Positions 53,303 to 62,058 of a stretch of 64,000 nt of DNA are shown piece after piece. The notes below the pieces were generated by a model. It made no database searches. It was not told the origin of the DNA and saw only the letters and a list, made by a program, of their open reading frames with translations. Made by a program: the position numbers and the translations under genes. Source of the DNA: Paenibacillus castaneae (GTDB lineage: Bacteria; Bacillota; Bacilli; Paenibacillales; Paenibacillaceae); assembly GCF_002884445.1 (NCBI RefSeq), contig NZ_KZ614144.1, positions 5,506,712 through 5,570,711 of the forward strand, written 5' to 3'. Positions within the stretch are counted from its first letter, which is position 1, and every line of letters begins with the position of its first letter.

Positions 53303-54529
53303 ATGAAATACGAATTAACATTGGAGCAGCGTGATGCTATCATGGAACGATTGACCGAGGAGCAGCGTCATTTCATTCATCATGAGCTCGTTAGGGGCAG
53401 AAGAACTCTCTTCGCGCGCCAGCTTGCCCGCAAGAAATGCCAGTTTATTCCGGAGGATGCCGAATTCAAGGATATTGAAGCTCTTATAGAGGAATGGGAT
53501 TATGTCGGCTTCACCGATAGCGGCGAGGTGTCGCCTCATACGAAATGCGAATGCGGACGGTCGCTGCGTTATCAGCATCAGGTTCTGCATGTGCCAACGA
53601 ACACGATGCGTTACTTTGGCATCGAGCATTTACAGCTTCATACCGGTATTGATGCCAAGGCCATATCCTCGATTCTGAAAGGCTTTGATGTGCTTGACGC
53701 TGAAATGAACGAGGTATTAAGCAAATATCGGGATAACTGGCAGCTTGATCAGCACTTGTTCTTGCCGCTTCCGGCTGAACTTGAGGTGCCGCAGGATATT
53801 CAGGAGCAGCTCGATGCCAACCTGCCTCTGCTCGACAGACAGCTTGCCAGACTTCGCAGCAGAATGCGAGAGCTCGATCAGATAAGCAGACAAAAACGAA
53901 TTGCTGCCGCTATAGCACTTAACGAAGAACCTCCATTCGCCGCTGCAGCATTGCAGCAGCCGAAGACAGATGCTGATACAAGTCATTCAAGTCAAGGCGC
54001 TTTCGACTTCGGCCAAGCGGACTCCGATCAATCCGCAGTTGTCTTCGATGAACAAACAGAAGGACAAGCCGCCTTCCTATTTGATGAGCTTGCAGACAGT
54101 CAGGGAACGTTCCTGTTTGATGATGTGGAGAACAGCCAAGGCGCTTTTGCATTTGACACAGACTATAATCAAGGCGCACAAGGCTTTGGAGAAGCTGCCA
54201 ACAATAAGGAAGCGGCTCCTGTCAAAGATACGGACAAAAGACCAAGCACTGAATTCATACCGACGAGCTCCAATCCCTTCTTCCTGTCTACTGCTGCGCA
54301 GCAGGTTGTGGATGATGCCCTGCCGTTCGGTCGTATAAGCGCCAGATCCATCTCCGAATTTCTAATCGAGCAGAAGCTTGTACGGGACGACCGAATGTCC
54401 ACGAGCAAGCCGACTGTCTACCTTGGCGTTGCCGCATACTTGGATAGGCTTGCCGCAGCCGGCAAATGCGAGCTGGTTACCGCAACGTCAGAGGATCGCA
54501 TCTATGCAAACGCGAAAGTAACAAATTAA
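53303..54529 (+). CDS. DUF3895-type protein with internal repeats
   Basis: Protein of 408 aa. The N-terminal domain (about 1-150) resembles DUF3895: TLEQRDAIMERLTEEQRHFI, then a zinc-like CECGRSLRYQH and FGIEHLQLHTG. The middle (about 235-300) is a string of degenerate repeats of the form Q-(G/A)-x-F-x-FD. The C-terminus (about 340-408) looks like a helical domain. Function unknown; a Cys/His pair suggests metal binding. GGAGGTG lies near the ATG. Its stop overlaps an antisense permease relic. Confidence 0.7.
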   Translation: MKYELTLEQRDAIMERLTEEQRHFIHHELVRGRRTLFARQLARKKCQFIPEDAEFKDIEALIEEWDYVGFTDSGEVSPHTKCECGRSLRYQHQVLHVPTNTMRYFGIEHLQLHTGIDAKAISSILKGFDVLDAEMNEVLSKYRDNWQLDQHLFLPLPAELEVPQDIQEQLDANLPLLDRQLARLRSRMRELDQISRQKRIAAAIALNEEPPFAAAALQQPKTDADTSHSSQGAFDFGQADSDQSAVVFDEQTEGQAAFLFDELADSQGTFLFDDVENSQGAFAFDTDYNQGAQGFGEAANNKEAAPVKDTDKRPSTEFIPTSSNPFFLSTAAQQVVDDALPFGRISARSISEFLIEQKLVRDDRMSTSKPTVYLGVAAYLDRLAAAGKCELVTATSEDRIYANAKVTN

Positions 54530-54669
54530 CCTTTTACAGCTGAGCCAACGGTTAACGCATCCTCTACCCGCTCACTAAACAGAATGTAATAAGCACGGTT
54601 GGCAGGCTCGCAATGGTCATCGCAGCGCCCATTGCGACCCAGTTCGTGCTAAATAATATAAAGCACACA
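54526..54669 (-). pseudogene. Relic of a carbohydrate ABC permease C-terminus
   Basis: Minus-strand reading gives FSTNWVAMGAAMTIASLPTVLI in one frame and, after a one-base shift, LFSERVEDALTVGSAVKG and a stop. The second piece is the standard C-terminal end of MalG-type permeases, and the first is their last membrane helix. Only about 45 codons remain, so this is the tail of a lost gene. It overlaps the stop of the DUF3895-type gene. Confidence 0.7.
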
Positions 54670-54958
54670 TCGCACCGCATACTCCACTTACCCATTTAGT
54701 TGGTAGACCAAATACATGTTTCTTACTAACTGAAATCTCATCCCAAAAGGTTTCTTCTCCTATCAATCCAAACTCGGTTATCTCTTCGCCTTTGTTTCCC
54801 CCAAAGTACAACTCGGTTGCATTCTCAAAAATCAGAAATAATAATATATTAATCATTTCCATATATTAACACAATACTAATTCATGCAACATTACAAGAA
54901 GTAATCCCGTTTTAATTCATTGAGCAACAAAAAAACACAACAAGGAGATTAAAACATC
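54670..54958. other. Spacer without an assigned gene
   Basis: An 81-codon minus-strand frame (54862-54617) runs through here into the permease relic but has no ribosome site and no recognised family; its last third is the relic read in another frame. Apart from the ribosome site AAGGAG at 54942-54947 for the next gene, nothing else is seen. Confidence 0.4.
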
Positions 54959-55486
54959 ATGAAAAAAGGTTATTTTTCGATTATGCTTGTCATCGTATTG
55001 GGAGTCGTTCTAACAGCATGCTCCGGTGCAAACACAAATAATTCGAGCGGCAATGCAAACGGCAACGGCAGTAAAGAAGAACAAAAAGCTCCGACACAAA
55101 CAACTAAAGAAATGATCGATGCTATGCTGGCTAAGATCGAACAGCCAGCACTTATGGAAATGCCAGTCGACATGGTTAATCAAATGTATTACTTCGATCC
55201 TGCTCAATTAGAACAATATACAATCATGATGCCTATGATGAATGTAAAAACAAATGAAATTGCGATCTTTAAAGTGAAGGAAGCATCCCAAATCGCTGCA
55301 ATCGAGGAAGGCGTGAAGAAGCGCGCCGCTGACATTCAGAAGCAATTCGAAACTTATTTGCCCGATCAATATGAGAATGCCAAAAACTATAAGCTCGTGA
55401 CAAAAGGCAACTATGTATTTTTTGTCATCTCGGAAGAGGCCGATAAGCTCGTAAACGAATTTAACGCCTTCTTCGAGCAAAAATAA
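54959..55486 (+). CDS. DUF4358 lipoprotein
   Basis: Protein of 175 aa. Lipobox LTAC (Cys21), an Asn/Gly/Ser linker, then a DUF4358 domain (about 45-175) with an alpha/beta pattern and a YDQ/YFDPAQLEQYTIM core. The molecular role is not known. It is the first gene of a unit with an MBOAT acyltransferase (4 nt downstream) and a DHHW protein, an association typical of surface polysaccharide O-acetylation. Ribosome site AAGGAG with 11-nt spacing. Confidence 0.82.
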   Translation: MKKGYFSIMLVIVLGVVLTACSGANTNNSSGNANGNGSKEEQKAPTQTTKEMIDAMLAKIEQPALMEMPVDMVNQMYYFDPAQLEQYTIMMPMMNVKTNEIAIFKVKEASQIAAIEEGVKKRAADIQKQFETYLPDQYENAKNYKLVTKGNYVFFVISEEADKLVNEFNAFFEQK

Positions 55487-55490
55487 TACC

Positions 55491-56873
55491 TTGGTATTCA
55501 GCAGCCTATTATTTCTGTTTCTGTTCCTTCCGGCTGTATTACTCGTTTACTTCCTATCTCCTTGGCGCGTGAAAAACTTCGTTTTATTCGTTTCAAGCCT
55601 CATCTTCTATGCATGGGGCGAGCCAGTATATATTGCAATTATGCTGCTATCCACGATTACCGATTACAGCTTCGGACTGCTTCTTAGCAGTCCAAAGCTA
55701 AGCAGCGTCCAGCGAAAATGGATTGTTGTCTCCTCCATTATCGTCAACCTAACCTTACTTGGTTATTTCAAATATGCAGATTTCCTGATCAACAACATTA
55801 ATGCTTTATTAGGTACGCAAATTCCGTTAACCGAGCTGGCCCTGCCAATCGGCATTTCGTTCTATACATTCCAATCGATGTCCTACATCATTGACATCTA
55901 TAGAGGAACAGCAAAGGCACAACGGAACTGGATCGATTTCGCAACATTCGTCGCCTTGTTTCCTCAGCTTGTCGCTGGGCCTATCGTTCAATATTCGACA
56001 ATCGCCGAACAGCTGCGTCACCGTACCGTCAACGCTTCGTTGTTCGCTGAAGGCGTTAGACGATTTATTATCGGTTTAGCCAAAAAAGTACTGCTTGCGA
56101 ACAATATTGGCTTATTGTGGAATACCATATCCAGCTCCAGCGCGGATACGCTTCCCGCTCTCACCGCTTGGATTGGCATTATCGCTTTTGCCTTCCAAAT
56201 CTACTTTGACTTCAGCGGCTATTCGGATATGGCAATCGGACTCGGGCTTATGCTTGGCTTCCGGTTTAATGAGAATTTCAACAAGCCGTACACCGCGCAA
56301 AGCATTACTGATTTCTGGCGGAGATGGCATATTTCCTTGAGCACTTGGTTTCGAGACTACGTCTATATCCCGCTCGGCGGAAATCGCAAAGGCTTGTGGA
56401 AGCAAATAAGAAATATTCTGATCGTGTGGCTGCTTACAGGAATCTGGCATGGTGCAAGCTGGAACTTTATGCTGTGGGGATTATACTTCGGGGTCATTCT
56501 TATTTTCGAAAAATGGGTCGGGCTTAAGCTGCTTCAGCGGCTTCCCTCTTGGCTGCGGCACAGCTACGCTCTGCTGCTCATTCTCATCGGCTGGGTATTT
56601 TTCGCTTTCGACGAGCTGCCCCATATGGCAAATTATTTTAGTGCAATGGCTGGTGCTAATCATCAACCTTTATGGAATAACGAAACACTTTATTTGCTAT
56701 ATACGAACGCGATATTGCTTGTATTACTCGTTATCGCTTCTTTGCCAAAGCCAAAATCCAAACGAAGCTTAAATCCCATCGTTCAACTAGGCTGGCATGC
56801 TCTGCTGTTTCTCATGTCCGTAGCTTATTTAGTTGATGCTACATTCAATCCATTCCTATATTTCCGATTTTAA
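55491..56873 (+). CDS. MBOAT-family O-acyltransferase (AlgI-like)
   Basis: Protein of 460 aa with about ten membrane helices. The MBOAT hallmark WHGASWNFMLWG holds the catalytic His near residue 320, and DFSGYSDMAIGLG and FWRRWHISLSTWFRDYVYIPLGG are the family signature loops. It moves acetyl groups across the membrane for polysaccharide O-acetylation. The TTG start follows the previous stop by 4 nt with no separate ribosome site, so it is probably translationally coupled. Confidence 0.9.
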   Translation: MVFSSLLFLFLFLPAVLLVYFLSPWRVKNFVLFVSSLIFYAWGEPVYIAIMLLSTITDYSFGLLLSSPKLSSVQRKWIVVSSIIVNLTLLGYFKYADFLINNINALLGTQIPLTELALPIGISFYTFQSMSYIIDIYRGTAKAQRNWIDFATFVALFPQLVAGPIVQYSTIAEQLRHRTVNASLFAEGVRRFIIGLAKKVLLANNIGLLWNTISSSSADTLPALTAWIGIIAFAFQIYFDFSGYSDMAIGLGLMLGFRFNENFNKPYTAQSITDFWRRWHISLSTWFRDYVYIPLGGNRKGLWKQIRNILIVWLLTGIWHGASWNFMLWGLYFGVILIFEKWVGLKLLQRLPSWLRHSYALLLILIGWVFFAFDELPHMANYFSAMAGANHQPLWNNETLYLLYTNAILLVLLVIASLPKPKSKRSLNPIVQLGWHALLFLMSVAYLVDATFNPFLYFRF

Positions 56874-56893
56874 TGAAAGAGGGGCAGGCTTCG

Positions 56894-58039
56894 ATGAACA
56901 AAGGAACAGATCGCATATACGCATGGGGCTTTGTAAGCATTTTGTTTGCTATGTCCCTCTTATTCTTCGCGCTGCCGGTTAAATCTTTCTCTGATGTCGA
57001 GAATCGACCTCTTCAAAAGGTGCCTAAGCTGACTTGGGAGAATCTGTGGTCCAAAAAATTTACAGATGATTCGGAAAGCTATGTAACGGATCACTTCCCG
57101 TTTCGAACGCAATGGGTTGGGGCGAAATCTCTCATGGAGCAGATGCGTTTGCAGCAAGAAAATAACGGCATTTACAGGGGGAAGGATGGCTATTTGTTTG
57201 AAAAATTCAATAAACCCGACCAGACAGCCATTCTGAAATACACGGATGCTGTCCGTGCATTTGCGAACAATCATCAAGGTGCCAATCTGACATTCCTGCT
57301 GGCGCCAACCTCAATAGGTCTATATCCTGAGCGACTGCCGTGGCTGGCCGAGGCTTATCCGCAAACCGACGTGAATCATCTCATCGGGCAGGAGCTTCAG
57401 AGCAGCCTAACGTTTATGGACGGATTCCAGTTTCTCCGTCCTGCAGCTGACTCTGAGAAAGCCATATATTATAAGACCGATCATCACTGGACAACCTATG
57501 GCGCTTACCTTGCGTACGCTGCTTATGCCAAGCAAATGGGCTGGACTCCGCTCTCCGAGGATGACTTCAATATTGAGACGGTCACGGACTCCTTTCTCGG
57601 CAGCTATCATACGCGCAGTCAATTCAGCGGATTAACGCCAGATTCCATTCAAACCTACATGCCGAAGAACGGTATTCCTACAGAAATGTATATCGCGGAT
57701 ACCAATGAGACATTTAAAAGTATGTATGCAAGCAGCTATCTGTCGAAGAAGGATAAATATTCGTATTTTCTAGGCGGCGTTCATGCACTGATGACGCTCC
57801 ATACGGAGCTTCCGCCGGAGCAGGTCGATCAGCAGAAGATGCTGGTCATCAAGGATTCGTATGCGCACAGCTTCCTGCCTTTCCTGACCCAGCATGTGAA
57901 AGATATTCATGTCATCGACATTCGCTACTATAATGGCAGCATCAGCGATTATATGGAGAAGAATGGGATCAAGGATGTCCTTCTTTTATTCAATACAACA
58001 ACGTTTATCACCGAAAACAATTTATTGAAGCTAAAATAA
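56894..58039 (+). CDS. DHHW-family (AlgJ/AlgX-like) acetyltransferase partner
   Basis: Protein of 381 aa. A single N-terminal membrane helix (about 8-28) anchors an extracellular SGNH-like domain with the DHHW motif KTDHHWTTYGAY at about residue 200; a serine-containing KDSYAHSFLPFL near 325 completes a hydrolase-like site. It would complete O-acetylation outside the cell. The ATG at 56894 is preferred (AGAGGGG 9-10 nt upstream) over the ATG at 56873, which overlaps the previous stop. Its stop overlaps the convergent DUF72 stop by 9 nt. Confidence 0.88.
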   Translation: MNKGTDRIYAWGFVSILFAMSLLFFALPVKSFSDVENRPLQKVPKLTWENLWSKKFTDDSESYVTDHFPFRTQWVGAKSLMEQMRLQQENNGIYRGKDGYLFEKFNKPDQTAILKYTDAVRAFANNHQGANLTFLLAPTSIGLYPERLPWLAEAYPQTDVNHLIGQELQSSLTFMDGFQFLRPAADSEKAIYYKTDHHWTTYGAYLAYAAYAKQMGWTPLSEDDFNIETVTDSFLGSYHTRSQFSGLTPDSIQTYMPKNGIPTEMYIADTNETFKSMYASSYLSKKDKYSYFLGGVHALMTLHTELPPEQVDQQKMLVIKDSYAHSFLPFLTQHVKDIHVIDIRYYNGSISDYMEKNGIKDVLLLFNTTTFITENNLLKLK

Positions 58040-58909
58040 ATCCAACTGCTCGATAACGGGCGGTGGCGGCTCAACAGGGCTTCTTCCGTCCGGACGGGAC
58101 AGCCCGAGCAGTCCCATCAGCTGCTTCGCATTGTCCGCCGCATCTCCGCCCGAGTTATTATTGAAGATTATGCAAATATGCTCACTCTGCTCCTGTAATT
58201 GCTTGAGCATACTCGCCCACTCCTGCAGCTCTTCCTCGCTATAACGATACAAATAACGCACCTCACGCCAGTTCGGAGCACCGCCCTGATTCCAGCCCGC
58301 AGCATTACGTCCATGAAAACGAACCATCGTAATCGCTTTATCCGTTGCATTTAACACGGTCGGAATGGAGCCTATACCTGCTTGCGGCTCATCGCAAATA
58401 CTATGTATCCACTGCTCTTCCTTCATGAAGTCCAGCGTCTTTTCCCTAAATTCTGCAGTGAACCAGCTTTGATGACGAAACTCCAGCGCGCACGGAATGC
58501 CCTGCATCCGCTGCTTCGTCTCGCGGAGCATTCGCACATTCTCACGCGTACAGTCAAACCAAGGCGGGTATTGAAACAACGCTGCCTTCAGTCTGCCTGC
58601 TTCAATCACAGGTTCAAGCATTCCACGAAACGCCTCGTACATATCTATAAGTTCATCCGTTGAAGCGGCAGCCCCGCGTTGATGCCCGGTCATTCCCTGA
58701 TAAGCCTTCACAATGAAATGAAGCGAGTCCGGTGTATCCTCCACCCATTTGCGGAACCTTTCTTTGGACTGAATCGCATAGAAGGTGCTGTCGACCTCAA
58801 CGATTGGAAAATGCTCCGCATACTGCTTTAGCTTATTGCCTGCTTTCGTGCCAGGCTTGTACAGCCCATCATGATCACCCCAGCCCGCTAGTCCAATATG
58901 AATCGGCAT
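58031..58909 (-). CDS. DUF72 family protein
   Basis: Protein of 292 aa with a TIM-barrel DUF72: IGLAGWGDHDGLYKPG, VEVDSTFYAIQ, FIVKAYQGMTGHQ and ALEFRHQSWF. The function is unknown; the fold resembles sugar-phosphate or nuclease barrels. The ATG at 58909 is chosen for GGAGGG 6-7 nt upstream; the longer start at 58942 has no site. It is co-directional with the LacI gene, but a terminator separates them. Confidence 0.88.
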   Translation of the reverse strand: MPIHIGLAGWGDHDGLYKPGTKAGNKLKQYAEHFPIVEVDSTFYAIQSKERFRKWVEDTPDSLHFIVKAYQGMTGHQRGAAASTDELIDMYEAFRGMLEPVIEAGRLKAALFQYPPWFDCTRENVRMLRETKQRMQGIPCALEFRHQSWFTAEFREKTLDFMKEEQWIHSICDEPQAGIGSIPTVLNATDKAITMVRFHGRNAAGWNQGGAPNWREVRYLYRYSEEELQEWASMLKQLQEQSEHICIIFNNNSGGDAADNAKQLMGLLGLSRPDGRSPVEPPPPVIEQLDLF

Positions 58910-58994
58910 ATCATCCCTCCGTTCCCTTCCATCTATTTTCATCCAATATAAAGGGAAATGAGCTTCTAATCAAATGCTGCATGCAATTGGTTCA

Positions 58995-59032
58995 AAACAT
59001 CCCTTCCGCACATTTGTACGAAAGGGATGTTT
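58995..59032 (-). terminator. Terminator after the LacI gene
   Basis: Stem AAACATCCCTT / AAGGGATGTTT with a T-rich end on the minus strand; 9 nt after the LacI stop. Confidence 0.8.
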
Positions 59033-59040
59033 GTTATTGC

Positions 59041-60093
59041 TCAACCTCGATTTAACAAATCAGCTACTGACGCTCGCTTGATTAGATGCGTGGAGAGCAG
59101 CACATGCTCCGGAACTGCGCTAGGATTCTCGATTCGGCGCAAAATCATCTGCGCTGCGCGGATACCAAGATCCGCTTTAGGCACGCGGACCGTGGTAAGC
59201 TTCGGATTCATGACTTCAGTTAACGATAAATCATCAAAGCCGATTATGGAAATGTCACTTGGACAGCGTACTCCCCACTCTTGAAGCAGCTTCAATGTTT
59301 CTAAAGCCGTCAGATCATTTCCGCAAACAAGACCCGTCACCGGCTGATCCGATTTCACCTGACGGCTCAGCCCTTTGGCAAGCTCGGTCGTCTGGTACAG
59401 TCCCGACTCATTCATCCCGATGCCATCGATTGTGAAAGCTTCTGCATTTCCTTTGCCTCTGCGGTTATAATCCCGAATTGCCTCTTGAAATCCACGGCTT
59501 CTCTCGCGGAAGCTCCACGAGGCAAAAACATCTCCAACGAATGCAAGCTTCACATGGCCTACATCAAGCAGATGAGTTGTTGCCTGATAAGCGCCAAGAA
59601 AATGATTCGCAAGCACATGATCGATTGACGGGTCCAACAGATGATCCTCTACCATCACATACGGGAATCCGCTCGCTGACAAAACTTCAATAAAGCCTTC
59701 CGGCAATTGTCCCAATACGATCGCACCGTCGATTTTTTTCTCGTATATACTGGAGGGAAGTCCCTCTCTCGGAGATAGATTTGTATCTATGCTGGACAAA
59801 ATGATGCTATGGCTATGATTAGCCAGCTCAATCTCTATGCCATGCAGCACCTTACCCCAATATTCCATATCGTCCAAATAAGCGCGCGGCATAAGCACAG
59901 CAAGATTGCCGGTAAGCGATGTCGGAATCGATTTACGAGGGATTTTGATTGGATAGCCCATTTCCTCGGCTGTCTTCCAAATCGTGTCCTTAGTGGTATC
60001 ATTCACGGCCGGATCATTTGATAAAGCCTTTGACACCAGCGCTTTGGATACGCCCAGCTTGTCTGCAATGAGTTGCAGCGTAATTTTTTTCAT
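59041..60093 (-). CDS. LacI family transcriptional regulator
   Basis: Protein of 350 aa. The N-terminal helix-turn-helix is TLQLIADKLGVSKALVSKALSNDPAVN and the hinge KIPRKSIPT leads to a periplasmic-binding-protein-like effector domain (about 65-345). It would repress or activate a sugar gene set, but none is adjacent, so its target is probably elsewhere. The ATG has only a weak GTAGG site. Confidence 0.9.
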   Translation of the reverse strand: MKKITLQLIADKLGVSKALVSKALSNDPAVNDTTKDTIWKTAEEMGYPIKIPRKSIPTSLTGNLAVLMPRAYLDDMEYWGKVLHGIEIELANHSHSIILSSIDTNLSPREGLPSSIYEKKIDGAIVLGQLPEGFIEVLSASGFPYVMVEDHLLDPSIDHVLANHFLGAYQATTHLLDVGHVKLAFVGDVFASWSFRERSRGFQEAIRDYNRRGKGNAEAFTIDGIGMNESGLYQTTELAKGLSRQVKSDQPVTGLVCGNDLTALETLKLLQEWGVRCPSDISIIGFDDLSLTEVMNPKLTTVRVPKADLGIRAAQMILRRIENPSAVPEHVLLSTHLIKRASVADLLNRG

Positions 60094-60160
60094 ATCCTAC
60101 GCTATCGTCCCTTCATCAAACTAGTCTATCTTGTTACATTAACGGTTTCTTCAACATTTT

Positions 60161-60847
60161 TCAACAATGAAGCCACCAAATGCCAGCACATTCAGGAAAA
60201 TCGGACGAATGATGTTGGAGTGCTTTGCTTGCTGCCTCATCTCCGAAAAAAAACCTCGTCAGCTCGGCAGCTTGCGCAGTCGTATCAAAGCTATAGTCCG
60301 TTCGAATCCACTTGTGGGAAAATCCATATTGTTCAACCAGCAATGAATAATACGGTTTTAAAAATAGAGGTGGATTAGGCGTTTCTGTTCCGGTTCCCAT
60401 CGTTTCAAAAATAATAATGGTGCCATTCGGTCTTAGAACGCGTTTCATTTCTGCGATTACTTGTTCAATATTCCTCTTCCAGTTCTGGACATCCGTATTG
60501 GCTACATAACCGATCGTCCAGCCTGCAACAATGAGATCAGCGCTTTGATCTTCCAAAGGCAGCTTACTATGATCAGCTACCTTAGTTGACCAATTTGCGA
60601 GCCCCGCTTTCCTTAATTTTGCAGCTGTAACCTGCAGCATAGATTCTGATGCATCAAGAGCAATAATGGATTTAGCACTCGGTGCCAATACAGTCGTAAG
60701 TCTGCCTGTACCTGCTCCAATGTCTACAATTTCAAGACCTTTGTAATCTCTAATTTCCTCCATACATGGACCAAGATTAGGCTGCTTCGCAATTAACTGA
60801 TCATATTTCTCCGCTTCTTCCCTATATATTCTCGTATGATTTGGCAT
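60161..60847 (-). CDS. Class I SAM-dependent methyltransferase
   Basis: Protein of 228 aa. Motif I VDIGAGTGRLTT (about 36-47), the acidic IIALDASESML and motif III region LIVAGWTIGYV form the SAM-binding Rossmann fold. The substrate is a small molecule, protein or lipid, unknown. GGGAGG lies 9 nt before the ATG. It follows the MerR-fusion gene and has its own MerR-type promoter, so it belongs to that regulator's regulon. Confidence 0.88.
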   Translation of the reverse strand: MPNHTRIYREEAEKYDQLIAKQPNLGPCMEEIRDYKGLEIVDIGAGTGRLTTVLAPSAKSIIALDASESMLQVTAAKLRKAGLANWSTKVADHSKLPLEDQSADLIVAGWTIGYVANTDVQNWKRNIEQVIAEMKRVLRPNGTIIIFETMGTGTETPNPPLFLKPYYSLLVEQYGFSHKWIRTDYSFDTTAQAAELTRFFFGDEAASKALQHHSSDFPECAGIWWLHC

Positions 60848-60889
60848 GCAAATGATCCTCCCTCGATATCATGAACGAACTCCCTTCTT

Positions 60890-60920
60890 ACAATAAGGGT
60901 TAACGTAACGAGAAGGTCAA
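60890..60920 (-). promoter_or_regulatory. MerR-type promoter of the methyltransferase gene
   Basis: TTGACC (60920-60915), a 19-nt spacer and TATTGT (60895-60890) on the minus strand. The spacer contains GTTACGTTAAC, shared with the promoter at 61950-61980. Spacers of 19-20 bp are the mark of promoters activated by MerR-family twisting. Confidence 0.7.
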
Positions 60921-60930
60921 TATGTCATTC

Positions 60931-61923
60931 TCATCTAATAGGGATAGCATAAACGATATGAAGCCTTTCATTAATTGCATAATATTTCGTGAAGTAGCCC
61001 TTGCTTTCAAACCAGCTTATCAGCTCGTCAATTTTTGTATATGGCTCATCATAGCCCGCTTTCTGCCCTTCAGCAATCATCAAATCGGTAATGCAGATGC
61101 GTCCGCGGGGCTTCAATACTCTTCGCATTTCTTCAAGGGCCAGCAGCTTCTGTCCGTCCGTCAAATGATGAAAAGCAAAACTGGATACTACAAAATCAAA
61201 TCCTCCGTTAAGATAAGGAATAGCGAGAAAATTGCCAAGTTTCGTTTCCATATGAGGAAATTTAATTCGGCATTGCTTGAGCATCTCTTTGGATTGATCC
61301 ACTCCAGCCATTCTTGCTCCTTGCGCTATCAATTTTCCAGCTAAATTCCCGGTTCCGGTACCCATGTCCAGACCCCGTTCACCCGGTATCGCAGAAATCC
61401 ATTTCACGGTCATCGTTAGAGCTTCTTCATAGTCCTTAAATTCTTGAACATTATTTAATACACGCTGGTCATGATTAATGGCCAAATGGTCAAAGTTCCA
61501 TTGATCATGCCAATTACTCCTTTGGTCCCTCAGCCTTTTGGAGCCTTCTGCAAGCTGGTATATATGTTCGATCGGTACAGATTTCTCGCTTTTTAATAGA
61601 TGTATCATATGGTCTGTCGTTTCAATAATTTGTTTGATTTCCAGCCATTTCGCGAACATGACAGAGCGTTGAAGCTCTAAGTAATACTGCAGCTCATTAT
61701 ATTGTTCTCCTTCCATAGCTGCCAAAGCTTTTTTTATATCCTCTATAGTCATTCCCGCTTCCCTAAGTGAAATGATCGTTTGAAATCGCCAAATATCCTT
61801 CTCGGAAAATTCGCGATATTGATTATTTTCCTGTTTAAGAGGCGCAACTAATCCCTTTTCTTCATAAAACCGAATCGCCCTGGGAGAAATATTTAATTTA
61901 TCAGCAATTTCTTTTATTTTCAT
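60931..61923 (-). CDS. MerR regulator fused to a SAM methyltransferase
   Basis: Protein of 330 aa. Residues 1-70 form a MerR helix-turn-helix (MKIKEIADKLNISPRAIRFYEEKG), then a coiled dimer helix and a linker; from about 150 a class I methyltransferase follows (GLDMGTGTGNLAGKLIAQ, then FDFVVSSFAFHHLTDG, motif-III-like MRRVLKPRGRICITD). MerR effector domains usually bind small ligands, so here the methyltransferase may act as the sensor. The ATG at 61923 is chosen for GGAGG 7 nt upstream. Its own promoter also has a 19-nt spacer, consistent with autoregulation. Confidence 0.88.
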   Translation of the reverse strand: MKIKEIADKLNISPRAIRFYEEKGLVAPLKQENNQYREFSEKDIWRFQTIISLREAGMTIEDIKKALAAMEGEQYNELQYYLELQRSVMFAKWLEIKQIIETTDHMIHLLKSEKSVPIEHIYQLAEGSKRLRDQRSNWHDQWNFDHLAINHDQRVLNNVQEFKDYEEALTMTVKWISAIPGERGLDMGTGTGNLAGKLIAQGARMAGVDQSKEMLKQCRIKFPHMETKLGNFLAIPYLNGGFDFVVSSFAFHHLTDGQKLLALEEMRRVLKPRGRICITDLMIAEGQKAGYDEPYTKIDELISWFESKGYFTKYYAINERLHIVYAIPIR

Positions 61924-61949
61924 AGCAACGCCTCCCTCTACACTTTCAT

Positions 61950-61980
61950 CCATTAAACGTTAACGTTACGTGAATGTAAA
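61950..61980 (-). promoter_or_regulatory. MerR-type promoter of the MerR-methyltransferase gene
   Basis: TTTACA (61980-61975), a 19-nt spacer containing CGTAACGTTAACGTT, and TAATGG (61955-61950) on the minus strand. The palindromic GTTAACGTwACG core matches the second promoter at 60890-60920. Confidence 0.65.
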
Positions 61981-61993
61981 GAGACAAATGAAC

Positions 61994-62030
61994 CAAAAGA
62001 AGTGCATCCGTATTAAGCGGATGCACTTCT
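61994..62030 (-). terminator. Terminator after khtT
   Basis: Stem AGAAGTGCATCCG/CGGATGCACTTCT with CTTTTGG-type T-run on the minus strand, about 30 nt after the khtT stop. Confidence 0.85.
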
Positions 62031-62058
62031 CTTGGTAACTTTCACTACGTTTTTCTAA

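Noticed and set aside
54617-54862. 81-codon minus-strand frame overlapping the permease relic
   Set aside because: No ribosome site and no family match; its 3' part is the relic's sequence in another frame.
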